Shown here: one piece after another, positions 22,700 through 34,504 of the stretch
Layout: the number at the start of each line of letters is the position of its first letter
How positions within the stretch are numbered: position 1 is the stretch's first letter
Source: Hydrangea macrophylla
Taxonomy: Eukaryota > Streptophyta > Magnoliopsida > Cornales > Hydrangeaceae
Direction: 5' to 3'
Assembly (NCBI GenBank): GCA_033977485.1
Contig: CM066989.1
Span: 34,821,095 to 34,885,094 of the forward strand
Length of the DNA: 64,000 bases
Made by a program: the position numbers and the translations under genes
The notes under the pieces: generated by a model
What the model was told of the DNA's origin: nothing
The model's database searches: none
What the model saw: only the letters and a program-made list of their open reading frames with translations

Positions 22700-23430
22700 T
22701 TGTAATCCAAATTGCAGATTTATGAAGGAGTTATTGACTAAATCAGTGGATTCCTTTATTTTAGCGCGGTTGTAATTTTTAGATCAGTTTGTCATCGTCT
22801 TCATAGATGATATTTTGATCTATTCTATGTTAGAAGAAGAACATGAGCAACACCTACGGATTACAATGCAAACGCTCAAGGATCACCAGTTGTATGCCAA
22901 ATTCAGTAAGTGTGAGTTCTGGTTACAAGAAGTGAAATTTTTGGGAGCACATAACCATGGATTTTGTAATGGGATTACCTCGATCTCAACAGAATCATGA
23001 CGCCATTTGGGTAATCGTGGATCGATTGATGAAGTCTGCTCATTTCATTGCTTATAGTATGACATACCCGGTAGAAAGGATGGGTCGGATGTACATATAA
23101 CAAGTTATACGACTTCACGGTGGACTTGTGTCTATTGTGTCAGACCGCGACGAACGTACTACCTCTGGATTTTGGGAAAGTCTCCAAGAAATTATGGGAA
23201 CTTCGCTCAAGATGAGTACTGCTTTTCACCCTCAAATAGATGGGCAGACCGAGCGTATTAATCAGATCATGGAAGATACGGGCTTATGTTATCGATTTTG
23301 AAGAATCTTGGGAAACACACTTGACTTTAGTTGAATTCGCCTATAACAATAGTTATCACACGAGTATCGGGATGGCTCCGTTCGAAGCATTGTACAGACA
23401 GCCATGTCGTTTCCATTGCGCTGGGTAGAG
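22700..23430 (+). pseudogene. Chromovirus pol remnant: reverse transcriptase end fused to integrase core
   Basis: From 22722 one frame reads [17 protein letters not shown], the YxDD-type box in its FIDD form, followed by [20 protein letters not shown] and [15 protein letters not shown], the thumb of a Ty3 reverse transcriptase. At about 22946 it jumps straight into [15 protein letters not shown], the first catalytic Asp of integrase. SDRDERTTSGFWESLQ and [12 protein letters not shown] follow with the second Asp and the Glu. RNase H and the integrase zinc domain are thus deleted. Further frameshifts break the end, where [20 protein letters not shown] appears in another frame. Confidence 0.85.
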
Positions 23431-23997
23431 GTTGGGGATACAGAATTGTTGGGACCAGATCTAGTTAGAGAAACCAACAAGAAGATTTCTCTGGTCAAGG
23501 AAAGGATGAGAACCGCTCATAGCAGGTATAAGAGTTATGCTGATCAACGCCGAAAAGATTTGGAATTCAGTGTTGGAGATCACGTACTTCTTAAGGTTTC
23601 GCCGACCCGAGGAGTAGTACGCTTCGGTCTCAAGAGAGGGAAGTTAGCCCTGCGTTTCATCGGACCTTTTGAGATTTTGGATCGTGTTGGAAAAGTGGCT
23701 TATCGACTCGTGTTACCACCAAAGATGTCTGGGGTTCACAATGTATTCCATGTTAGTATGTTGAGAAAGTACATACGAGATCCCTCACATGTGGTTAGTT
23801 ATGATGATATTGAGACGAGTCATAACATTTCTTACAAGGAGAGACCTATGATGATTCTAGATCAGAATATCAAGAAGCTGAGGAATAAGGATATTCCATT
23901 GGTAAAGGTTCAGTGGAATCACCATGACGAGAATGAAGCCTCATGGAAAGTTAAAGCTGATATGAGGAAGAAGTACTCGGAGTTGTTTCAGGATTAG
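23404..23997 (+). CDS. Integrase C-terminus with chromodomain, Tekay-like chromovirus
   Basis: A frame of 197 codons covers the end of the polyprotein. It has [16 protein letters not shown], then [20 protein letters not shown], the GPF/Y-type module [36 protein letters not shown], and last a chromodomain-like end: [31 protein letters not shown] and a final FQD. In chromoviruses this domain steers integration to particular chromatin. It is in frame to the stop at 23995-23997. The order and wording are those of the Tekay/Del lineage. The start is only the first ATG after a frameshift, so this is a piece of a broken gene. Confidence 0.8.
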   Translation: MSFPLRWVEVGDTELLGPDLVRETNKKISLVKERMRTAHSRYKSYADQRRKDLEFSVGDHVLLKVSPTRGVVRFGLKRGKLALRFIGPFEILDRVGKVAYRLVLPPKMSGVHNVFHVSMLRKYIRDPSHVVSYDDIETSHNISYKERPMMILDQNIKKLRNKDIPLVKVQWNHHDENEASWKVKADMRKKYSELFQD

Positions 23998-24025
23998 TTT
24001 GTCTTAATTTCAGGGATGAAATCCT

Positions 24026-24041
24026 ATTTAAGGAGGAAGGA
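24026..24041 (+). other. Polypurine tract of the chromovirus
   Basis: AAGGAGGAAGGA directly before the LTR start, 30-40 bp after the pol stop. Confidence 0.75.
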
Positions 24042-24711
24042 TGTAACAACTTGCATTTCCGTTTAATTATTTTAAATTTGCATTTTCATATGTAATCTAT
24101 ATTTCTGGTTTCATATAACTGAAAATTCCATGTGTTTAGAACCTTGTTACTTGGTTAGTTTCTTATTTAAATTCTAGTTGGGGTCAAACTACAATTTTGT
24201 TAAAGTTGGTAATACCTGGATTAGATTTCAAAACTATATTTCAAAACGGTGGAAGTATTTACTTTTGACTCAATCAGTATTTTTATAAAATCGGAAAACT
24301 ATTTCTTACATTAAAATGATTTTTTGGTATTTTTGTGGCGATCACCGCGCCGCGAAAGTACCAGTTTATGCTTAAAACTATCTGCGCTGCGTTGATCTCC
24401 CACAATTTGGGAATCTCCACCAATCACGAAGTGACACTTGCTTTAATCCCATTAATGTTAGCAATGATTAGTTAGGTTCTATTTTGTGTATGTGTAATTT
24501 ATGAGCCATAAGCTATTTTTCCAAACAACCCCATAGATCCTAGATAACTTGTTTATGGCTTGTTTGGGAGTGCTTGGTATGTGTGTGTTATTGTTGAGGC
24601 TTAAGCTTACCTTACCCAAACACCTTACTTGACCCCTAGTGATCTAAACACCCTTTCAATCTGTGAAGGGTGTATATACGTATATGTATATTTAGTGTAT
24701 TATATAATTAT

Positions 24712-24794
24712 GTATGAAATTCATTTGTTGAGTATCAAACAAAGAACTTGGAGCCCAAGTTCTTTGTTTGATACTCAACAAATGAATTTCATAC
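24712..24794. repeat. Perfect palindrome, 40-bp arms with 3-bp spacer
   Basis: The left arm 24712-24751 is the exact reverse complement of 24755-24794, with AGC between. Directly after it (24795-24828) the inner part, AAGAACTTGGAGCCCAAGTTC, appears a second time as a shorter palindrome. In RNA it would fold into a long hairpin. Confidence 0.95.
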
Positions 24795-25479
24795 AAACAA
24801 AGAACTTGGAGCCCAAGTTCTTGAGTTTGATTTCTATCTATATATACAACATTCATACATGCTTGTCTACACTTTGCAATCTGGAGATATACAGAGAGAA
24901 AATAAAGAGAGCTTGAGAGTTCATAATTTATGAAATTATAGAGAAAAGAAACTTCAAAACTCTATAGCCAAAGCTTGAAGTTCTCTTGTTCTTATATTCT
25001 TTCTCAACAAACATACTTCAATCAATCACAGGAAGTATTTCTAACTCACTCAGAATGTAATTCACCCTTGATTTATTGTTTTGTGTAGTTGAATTGTGAT
25101 CACCATTTTTTGAGTTCACGTTTGAAGTTTCATAGCTTGAAAATCATAACTTTTCAAACTCAACCAAAATCTGTTTTTATAGATAATAATGAAAGATTAT
25201 TATATATACAGACTATGGTTATAGTCTTAAAGCTTAATTCATTCATAGGAAAAAGTATATTAGAAATTAAGTTTTGACGTATTTTGATTTTTCGTAAAAT
25301 CCGAGAGCTGCGGATCAATTCATGTTAAATTGATTTTGGATTCATGATCCTTGTGAAGAACCGAAGAGATTCATATATTACATGTCCTATATACTTTCAA
25401 ATTCGAAAATGGGTCAAAATTGATTTTGAAAACTGAAACAGGGGATTTCTGACGAAGAGGATGAAGACACTGCCAAAAC

Positions 25480-25695
25480 TCGCGCAAGCGGCCCACACGA
25501 GCAACCCCTCACGGGAGCGGCCCACGCGTTCGAGGTGTGTGTTTCCAGGCAGAAAGAAAGTTTTAATAAGAAAAATCAAAAAAAGTAGGTCGCGCGAGCG
25601 GCCCGCGTGAGCGATCCCTGTGAAATTTGACAATTGAAAAGTTTTAATAAGAAAAATGAAAAATAGGCATATCGCGCGAGCGATCCCCGGGTGCA
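25480..25695. repeat. GC-rich GCGCGAGCG repeats in the chromovirus LTR
   Basis: Six or more degenerate copies of (T)CGCGCGAGCGGCCC occur here in an otherwise AT-rich LTR. A duplicated spacer, AAGTTTTAATAAGAAAAAT, separates two of the clusters (25558 and 25639). The same type of word appears at 3591-3695 in the Athila-like LTR. Confidence 0.7.
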
Positions 25696-25977
25696 CGACT
25701 TCTGATTGTTTCTGGTTTTTGCTTATTTTCTCTTAAGGGACTGTTTGGATGATGTTTTGTAAGTTTTTAAAGCTCTGTTTGGGAAATATGTTAAAATAGA
25801 TTATGTTTTGTTTTGTTTTGGTTATTAAAAGAATGATTATGATTTTGGTCTTTGTTCTATAGACATGATTATCATTCCCAGCACTTTATATGCCCCATTT
25901 ATAGTACATGATATTCATGTGGAGTCAGTTGCACATGCATGGTGAGTGTGAGTGTTTGTCAGTGTGGTTGAGATTGT

Positions 25978-26325
25978 ATGGACACTCTCTGGTAATTGTG
26001 TACCAAAGTGTGACGTGTTGAGATTGCAGGTAGAGTGTCTTTGAAATGCGACGGTGGCAAAACTGGACACTCCCTAGCGCCCATGGTAGCGCTAAAGTGT
26101 GTGACGCAGAACTTGGACATTCCCTGGCACCCATGGTAGTGCCAAACTATGGCCTACGGACACTCCCTGGTACCCGAGTCTGGATACTGCATGAGGTTTC
26201 CTCCGGTATTTGCGAGGCGGATTAGGTACTAAAGTGTGAGGCATTGGACACTCCCTGATACCCCATACTAAAGTGTGAGGCAAACTGGACACTCCCTAGT
26301 ACCCCTGTGCTAAAGTGTGGCTATC
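25978..26325. repeat. GGACACTCCCTGG minisatellite
   Basis: Six degenerate units based on TGGACACTCCCTGGTACCC followed by CTAAAGTGTG, starting near 25979, 26064, 26114, 26157, 26245 and 26287, with spacing from about 40 to 90 bp. It is part of the chromovirus LTR. Confidence 0.75.
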
Positions 26326-26992
26326 GGAGTATTTCAAAGATGTTGGTGTGAGAGAGTTGGTTATTGTGTTGTCGAGAGAAAGAGTTGGTAAAATGAGAAT
26401 AGTGGTATTGGTCTCATGCACGGTCACATGTTTTATGAACTAAAATTTATAATGTGGTCCTTACTGTTTTATAAATTAAATTTCATCTGTATGTTTAACC
26501 CATTGATTAATGAAATAGAAAAATGGAAAATAATAAATGAGAATGTTTTACATTCGAGCATATGTTTTTAATACTCACTAACTTCAATAAGCTGACGGCG
26601 TTGATGCGCCCTGGACATTCGTGTCTATGGCTTTCAGGTTGCGATCAAGTGGAAAAATACGATTATGCTAATTGAGATAGGCTGCTTATGAAGAAGATAC
26701 TATATATTGATTATTATATGTTTTAAATTATGAACTGGTTTTGTAATAAGGATGACTGTAATAGATGATAAGTTATTATTTTGTTTCAAGGCGGTCTGTG
26801 CCTTTAGGTGATCCCGTGCTGTAATAATTATTAAGTTAGAAAATTTTTGTAATCCTCGATTGCTCTATTCTGATTTATGGTTTTATGTTGTTCGACGTTT
26901 AGGACGAATTTGATCCTTCAAACTGTCGCGATGTACGGGTCTATAAAGAAAATTAAATGCTTTCCATATTTATGTTACGTCGGGGCGTGACA

Positions 26993-29158
26993 TCTAGTGT
27001 CTAATCTTTCCACCATTTTGAGGTTATTAGCAAAGTACAAATCTAAGACACCTTCTATTTAAGATACTGCGATTCTTAAGGATCGAAATTGTTATTTTGG
27101 TTTATCGAACTGTTGTTGGGGATAGGGTATAGCAATCCTTGAATACAAGGTTAATTTGAGGGTTTGTGATGGAAATGTCAACGGATAGAGAACTTTTCTT
27201 CTGGATTTTGTAGCACCTTGTCTCTATGACGTCCATTGTTGTATAAGTGATGGTGATCAGCTTACCAAAAGTTTGAAAAGTCTTATCAATTTGTGTTGAC
27301 TATTTATGAGTTTGTACCATCTATCGCCGTACTACCATATTTTTATTCCATTAGATGTTGCTTTCTGTTTGTTTTAACAGATTACAAGCAATCCTGAAAA
27401 GAAACCTTTCCTTAAGTGTAGCAAATGAGAAATTGACACTTCTACCTATTTCTGCATATCTGTGTATATCTACTCCTAGTTGGTGTAAAAGATTTTGACA
27501 AAATGTTTATTTATGCTATTTTGTTTAATATGATCAATTGATCATGCCAACCACAATTGTTAAGTTTTGGTTTGAGGTGCTAAGTTTGGATTTTAGGTTG
27601 GCTTTGCCTTTGTCAGTTGTGCTTGTATCATAAACATGCCATGTATTTTTAGCTTGATTTAAAGTTTGAGGCATTAGGCATTGTATGATGAGTTAACATC
27701 AATTTAGCTTTGTTAATTAATGATGAATTGTGATGAGTGTTGAACTTTTGTTCTTTATCTTATTATTGCTGTTATTCTTTTTTGTGATTAATGACTTGTG
27801 ATTATTCTATTGCTTAGCCAAAAAAAAAAACTTGAGTAAAATGTCAATATGACTTTCTTCTATTTTTGCTATAGGTATATGAGCATTAAGGGGAGAGGAG
27901 GGAAAGATCATCAACATGCCTAGATTATCTATACTTGATAAATTTCTCAAACCAGATTATAGGTTCCTTTTTGTATTTTGTAGTTTTTTTTTTGCTCAAA
28001 AAAGTGTGGGACATATGTATTTTGCAGTTATGAAAAAATGATTTATCGTGAAGGTATTTTGGTGTATTCATGGCAATTTGGTAATTTTTTTTAGCAAAAT
28101 AGGCATTTATGGAAAGTTATAGACTAATCCAAGCTTAAACCATGGTCATCCAAACACAGTGTTGGACTAATTGCATTTTATCCCCAGTATATTATGGCAT
28201 GAACCAAACACAATACAAAAATAATACTGCACTGTTTTATCTAATGGTTAGTTATCCCAGAATAACTAACTACACTTTTATACTATACCCCTTTATTCAA
28301 TCCGGCAACCAAACAGGACCTAAGGGTATAAATGTAATTTCAAAGTATAATCGATGCGGGTTCAAGGGATTTATCCCTTACCCCAACCCGGGTTGAGAAA
28401 AATTTTCTCATACTCGCCCCTATCCTGATTAATCATCCCCATACCCTAGGGGTGGAACGGAGCGGGGCAGAGAACTTGAAAACCCTACCCCAATGCCATC
28501 CTTAGGCCGAATGGCCATCCATAGCTGACGAACGCCGAAGTGGTCATAGCTAAAGATATTGATCATCTAATGACATTGGTGCCAAAAAGTCTACAAAGAG
28601 ACAAAATGGTGGTCCCTACATTGATGTGATATAGTCACGTGGCTTTTCAGCCACTTCAATATTTTTTATGCTAAAAAGCCATGGCTCATGGGTTCCATGT
28701 CCTGTGATTTAAATATATTACTTATAGAATTCTCAAGCGCATGTCCAAGATCATTGTGCATGGTCCAATCCTCAAGGCCATTTAAGGCCGAATGTGTAAG
28801 AGCGCGATGGCTGAAGATTTTGAACAAAAAAAAAAAAAAATTGGCCGAAGATGAAGGCCATCAACTTTTATGCTTTTATCAAGTCAAACAAAGGGTCTCC
28901 CCAACTATCAATTACATTTCGTGTATTTCCATTCAATATTATGACTAAGGTCGGTTACTCAGTCCGAATTTTTCTAACATCTTTTGGGACCAACTATGAT
29001 TGTCATTTCCTAATATTTTTAAGAATTCATTTGTCAAGTACTTTTGACCAAATACTCCAAACAATCGGTCATTTATACAAAATACATATTTTAGATACAA
29101 ACATAAGCATATTAGGATTCTAAAGAATTTTTTTACTTCCCTTTGTGCCCTTTTGATT
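26993..29158. other. No gene recognised
   Basis: AT-rich sequence with short frames only. 28130-28330 contains CCAAACA words and 28370-28500 a CCCCATACCC/GGGGCAGAG stretch, which look like fragments of small transposons but lack matching ends. A 15-base A run is at 28826-28840. Confidence 0.5.
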
Positions 29159-29610
29159 AGGGCTTGCTTCTGGTTGTGCCTAAATGCAACTACAACCAAT
29201 CCAAAAAAGTACTAAGAACAAGACCTAATCAGTATTGAAATAGGCTTCAAAAGTAAAGTTCTGTAGGAATTTTCATACTACTCTGGTTGTGATTGGTTCA
29301 TGTATGTTCACATGGACAAAATTACACCCTTTACCAATCACAAAGCAGAACATGTAATCAGGGTTTCTGCTTGTTGCTAAATGCAAAAAGTACAACCAAT
29401 CCAAACAGGCGCTAAGAACAAGACCTAATCAGAATTTTTGAAAGACTTCAAAAGTAAAGTTCTTTAGGAAAATTTCTTTCTACTCCGTTTGTGTTTGTTC
29501 CGTGTATGGTTCATATAGACAAAATTACACCATTTGACCGTTCACAAAGCAGAACTTGCAATTTGGGCTTCTGATTATGCCTAAATGCAAAAGCTACGAC
29601 CAATAGAAAA
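29159..29610. repeat. Tandem repeat, period about 203 bp, 2.2 copies
   Basis: Units start near 29159, 29361 and 29566, each with GG(C/G)TT(T)CTG...TTG(TG)C(C)TAAATGCAA, then CAACCAATCC, and further AAGAACAAGACCTAATCAG and CAAAAGTAAAGTTCT. The second copy differs by many substitutions, so the duplication is old. No coding capacity. Confidence 0.75.
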
Positions 29611-30635
29611 AAATTCTAACTTCTTGACTATTAGAATACTACTTCTTTTTTACTTTTTAAAAAACAAAGAGAAAGTTTTTAAGACTTTTTCATTTTCTAT
29701 TCATGAAAAGATAAGAACTTTTGTTTTCTCCTAGTTTTCTCCCACAAACTTCAAGTATTCTCGTATACTTCTTCAAGTGTATTTCTTAGTGGTTCAGAAG
29801 GAGGGACCAAAGGGTCTAATTTATAGGCAAAAATTAGGGGATTTTGATATCTTTTAATGCATTGAAAAGGTGTAAATTGGTCAATCCAGGAGTAAATGAA
29901 GGTTCTGGATCCTCAAACTATACATCACATGTGAAAAAACATATATAAAGAGCGATAGAGAAATCAAGTGGTGGACTACTTTTTAAGGTGGGGGCTCCCA
30001 TAGAGTCGTCAATCCCATTTCAAAGCCGCCACTTCATTTTATCCTTCCTCAGCATCTCCCCTGCTCCCCTATCAAATTTCATGTCCATATTACTTCTGAA
30101 TTTTCATAAAAAGAAGTTTTTGGCCTCTGAAATTGCATGTTTTCGCGCCGTTAGAAATCTATAAAGTTGAATTTGAATCAAAAAATATATCGGGAGTAAT
30201 TTTCATAAGAATTGAATACCAATTTGGATTTGGAAGTATCCTGGAATTCTCATGCAATTCCGTGCTAGTTTTCAAAATCAGCTTCCTAGGTTTTAAAAGA
30301 TTTTCTGAAATTGAGCTACTGGACTCTTGAAATTCATATTTGAATCCTTAATGACCATTTTACCCATATCATATGCATGTTTTGAAGTCAATTTTGAGAA
30401 AAAGACGAATCTAGGCTCAAAAGGCGTATTCGGGTTCTAAGAACACTTTTCGTAGTTCAATCTTTTGTTACCCAAAATTGAGATACCTTTTTTTGAGTTA
30501 TTTTTCATTATTGAGATCTTCAAGAAGTTGTTCTCCCTAAATCCTAAGAGTGTGGTCAAAATTGGGTGTGTGCAAAAATGCCTTAAATTCTTGGATCTTG
30601 GCAATGAAGAAATTGATAAATAAAAATTTTACATG
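29611..30635. other. No gene recognised
   Basis: AT-rich, with no frame of interest. It directly precedes the truncated start of RTE-1. Confidence 0.5.
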
Positions 30636-31589
30636 TGCCTTCGGGTGTTTCGAAAAATGTGCAAGGGGCGCCGCATCGACGCCCGGGTGCGGTGTTAAAT
30701 AAGCAAGTGTTCCAGCGCTCATCTGGGCCACCGCGGGTAAAGAAGCTAGTCCAGAACTATAGGCTTAGGTTAGCAACTTGGAATATAGGAACCTTAATAG
30801 GTAAAGCTATGGAACTAGTAGACACTATGATTAGAAGGAAGGTTAATGTAGTATGTTTACAAGAAACAAATTGGGTTGGAGAAAAAGCTAAGGAGGTAGA
30901 AAAGATCGGGTATAAGATATTCTATACAGGGAAAGATAGGCATAGAAATGGTGTCGGAATCGTGGTTGACAAGAACCTCAAGGATAAAGTTGTGACAGTC
31001 ACGAGGAAAGGAGACAGAATATTGCTTATCAAATTGGTAGTTGGAGTGGAAATAATTAATGTGATTAGTGCATACGCGCCCCAAGTAGGATTGGATGATC
31101 ACACTAAAAGACAATTCTGGGATGAGTTGGACGCTTTAATGCAAGAAATACCGGGAGGAGAGAAGATAATTGTAGGCGGAGATTTTAATGGCCATGTAGG
31201 CAAAGATAGAACTGGATATGAGAGGGTGTATAAGGGGGTATGGTTTTGGAGATCAGAATAAGGTAGGGGTGAGTATTTTAGATTTCGCAGTAGCATATGA
31301 TCTTGTAGTAGCAAACACATTTTTTAAAAAGAGGGAAGAACACTTGATAACCTTTAAGAGTGGATCTAATAGAAGCCAGATCGATTTGTTCCTTGTGAGA
31401 AAGGCAGACCGCTTAGCATGTAAAGACAGTAAGGTCATCCCAGGAGAGTGTTTAGCATCTCAACATAGACTTACTATTTTAGATATCCATATAAAAGAAT
31501 AATGTCGTACTAGAAAAGACCCTATAAACCCGCGAACTAGGTGGTGGAACCTTAAAGGCGAGAAACTAGCAATATTCCAAGAGAGAATG
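30635..31589 (+). pseudogene. RTE-1 apurinic/apyrimidinic-type endonuclease
   Basis: The endonuclease nicks target DNA to prime reverse transcription. The first frame (to 31261) reads LRLATWNIGTLIGKAMELVD, VNVVCLQETNWVGEKAKEVE, GVGIVVDKNLKDKVV, INVISAYAPQVGLDDHTKRQ and VGGDFNGHVGKDRTGYERV, with the catalytic Asn (WNI), Glu (QET) and Asp/Asn (DFN) in place. One extra base near 31230 moves the frame, which goes on at 31218-31502 with ILDFAVAYDLVVANTFFKKR, SQIDLFLVRKADR and SQHRLTILD. The final His is therefore present too. A stop at 31501 and then the LTR insertion end the readable part. Confidence 0.85.
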
Positions 31590-33610
31590 TGTGACATCCG
31601 CTCCCGCGGTTATATTTAATATTGCTTTAGCATGCATAATCATGATTTAATGATAATTATAGTGTTATGTGACGCTTATTGGAGTGGGATTGACCCACGT
31701 AGTTGATTATGGGTGTCTAGTTGGGAACCCAGTTTTGGCCAGTATGGCAATCCCAAGTTGGGATGTGTGTTGATGGGTCCCAGTTGAGATGAGACATTAT
31801 ATGTGCAACGCCCTATGTGCCTTAATGTTTATTAAGGCTTAAATGGTTTATTATTTTATTGTTGATAATATCATGTTATTAGGTAGTGACCACTTTTTTG
31901 GTCAATTAGGGATACCTTTGTGAGGACGAATTGAACACGTTACATAATTAGTAGGCTAATTAGCAACTTCATATAATTATATGGGACCACTTATGGGACC
32001 CATGCGAGACATAGACAAATACCCATTTAGGTTTGGGATAGTTTTAATACAGTTTCATAACTAGTAGGGGCGTAATTGTAAAACTAGTAAACTTCTGGGG
32101 GTTTCATAATAAAAAAATTGGAAACTCATATAATAAGCCACGTTGGGGTCTTGGATGAGTCATTCTCATCCTTGTTCTTCATTAGACTTTCAGTAGCAAG
32201 GAAAAATGAGATACATGTGTTAACGAGTTTCGTCGGTGACGTTCTCGACGACGGTTGTCGAGCCGAACGACGTTGGTTTTTAATTCTGATCACATATTCG
32301 GACTCTTGGGGGTGAGTCTAATCTATTGGTACTAATTTTATTGAGTTCTGTGATAGTTTTTTCGCGACCCATTTTAGGGTTTTAGCTCATAACTTGTAAT
32401 TTATGTATAGGATTTGTACCTGGTCTATAGTAGGGCTTTAATTTCAAGATTAGGAGCGAAACCCAAGAGGTGAGTGATGTTAATTTTGATATTTGGATGA
32501 TTTTCATGTTGGGTTCAATTGTGATGCCAAAGCATGCCTAATTAGCGTAATTTAATTTATTTAGCTTATTATTGGGCATAATTCATGTGGTTAAATTAGG
32601 CCCAATTTGATTGTGAAAGCACGGTGTAATGATTAAATGAACATGTTGAGTTGCCTATTTGGGTCAATGGAAATTGCTAGTTCTATACCACCATGAGGTA
32701 ATCTTTGTGGTGATGACCACGGCCTCCAGAGGCCTATGGGACCGCACGTGTGAGGGCGTGGGTCATGACTAGTCACGTGGGCTTGGGGAGTGGAGCCGCG
32801 GGCTAGCCGGTAGTGGTGGGAGTGAACTAGTAATTGCCGGAGACTATATTTATTTGTAATATGTTGAATTGAGCGTGTTCATTATCCATGTTCAGGATTA
32901 GCATTACTCATTAAGCATATAGCTTATATATTGTAATGCTTATTGAATAACCATCGTAGGTGATCGTGGCGAGGAATCGGGGAAGTGAGCTAGGAAGTGA
33001 CTTGGCTGGCTTATGGGTTTTGAGAGTTGTTGTAACCTTGTTAATAGTTACCTGCTTTTTAGTTTAAAGCTTGCAATATAGTTGTAATTAATCGGTTTTA
33101 ATTTGGATTGTAGTACGAGTCATACTTTGGTTGGTTTGAGACTTATGTAATATTTCTAGTTAAACTTTAAACTTTAGTTGGATTGTAACTTAACTCCTGT
33201 AATATAAGGTTGGACTGTATTAGTTGGGATTATGTTTTATTGTGGAGTTTCTATAACTAGTGTTATTCAATTGGGACGTTTGAACTTGGAGATTTATTCA
33301 TTGGGTTGGTTGTAAATGGTTATATTTAATACTTTTATTAGAGTATTTAAAAACTCTGGCTTGACCTTGGAAGCTCTTGTTTATGACCTTGGTTGAATTC
33401 TTCTTGAGTTTGGTATTTTTGTATAAGAATTTATTACTTGTTAAAACAGGATTTTTGGCCGATTGCAAAGACGAGATTTTGCCCTTTGTTAGTTGAGCTT
33501 CTTTGGTTTAAGCTTATTTTAAACTTATTTTGGAACTTTAATCACTGGTGTAAGGCCTTGGTGGCGTGCCACGTGTCCTAGAATCATCTGGGTGGTTCCG
33601 GGGCATGACA
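31590..33610. mobile_element. Solo LTR, 2,021 bp, with 5-bp GAATG target duplication
   Basis: The unit starts TGTGACATCCGC and ends CCGGGGCATGACA. GAATG flanks it at 31585-31589 and 33611-33615. In RTE-2 the same place reads GAGAGAATGTATACAGAAG without insertion, so this is a clean before/after pair. End sequences resemble the TGTxACAxCC...GGGGxxTGACA ends of chromovirus LTRs. No internal domain of an element is present, so it is a solo LTR left by recombination between two LTRs. Lineage is inferred from the ends only. Confidence 0.9.
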
Positions 33611-34504
33611 GAATGTATGCTGAAGCACCTTGGAATTTGGAAGATGGAAGCAATACTATGTGGGATAGAATGGCAAGGTGCATCACGAGAATATCGAAGG
33701 AGGTCCTCGGAGAGTCGAAGGAAAGAGGTTTGGCTTCTAAAGATACTTGGTGGTGGAATGAAGAGGTACAAGCTGCAGTAAAAACCAAAAAGGATTGCTT
33801 TAAGAAGTGGCAAAATGATAGAAGTGAGGAACACTTCAAAAGCTATAAATGTGCAAATAAGGAGGTTAGAAGGACAGTTAGAGTTGCTAAAATGGAAGCC
33901 TATGACGCCTTCTACACAAACTAGACACTAGAGAGGGAGAAAAATGTATTTATAAGCTTGCTAAGTCGAGAGAAAGGAAAACAAGAGACATTAATCAGGT
34001 TAAGAGTATAAAAGCGATGACTCTAGGGTATTAGTGAACGACGAAGAGATTAAGGAAAGGTGGAAGAGCTATTTTGAGAAGTTGCTGAATGAAAGACATA
34101 TGGATAATACAATGGAAGAAGAAACTGGAAGTTACGATGAAACTAGAGAATACAGATTCTATTGGAGAATAAGGAAGTTTGAGGTGGATTTTGCTTTGAA
34201 GAAGATGAAACCCAACAAGGCCTTAGGCCCAGATGGGATCCCCATTGAGGTTTGGAAATGCTTGGGAGATGTGGGGGCATCTTGGCTTACAAAAGCTTTT
34301 AATAGGATTTTATTGACTAGAAAATGCCTGATGAGTGGAGGAAGAGCATCCTAGTGCCTATATATAAGAGTAAATGAGATGTACAACAATGCAACAACTA
34401 TAGAGGTATTAAGTTGATGAGCCATACTATGAAGCTATGGGAGAGAGTGATGGAGCATCGCTTAAGAGGCGCAACATCAGTGACAGAAAAATCAGTTTGG
34501 ATTT
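33611..34504 (+). pseudogene. RTE-1 linker and N-terminal part of reverse transcriptase
   Basis: This resumes the LINE after the solo LTR. Broken frames give APWNLEDGSNTMWDRMARC, WWNEEVQAAVKTKKDCFKKW, then VNDEEIKERWKSYFEKLLNE and MKPNKALGPDGIPIEVWKCL, the last being RT motif 1 of RTE elements. Single-base losses near 33922, 34013 and 34322 break it. RTE-2 retains the correct length at some of these places. Confidence 0.85.

Larger units (their letters stand above)
24042..26992 (+). repeat. 3' LTR of the Tekay-like chromovirus, 2,951 bp
   Basis: It starts TGTAACAACTTGC after the purine tract and ends CGGGGCGTGACA, matching the usual TGTAACACCC...GGGGxGTGACA pattern of this lineage. The bases after it (TCTAG) would be the target duplication, but the 5' LTR is not present. 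It contains a 40-bp-arm perfect palindrome (24712-24794), GC-rich GCGCGAGCG repeats (25480-25695) and a GGACACTCCCTGG minisatellite (25978-26325). Confidence 0.85.

Noticed and set aside
28100..28500. Possible MITE with CCAAACAC...CCAAACAGGACC ends
   Set aside because: The two ends are in the same orientation, not inverted, and no target duplication was found.
32118..32315. Open frame within the solo LTR
   Set aside because: It lies in an LTR bounded by a target duplication and has no protein resemblance.
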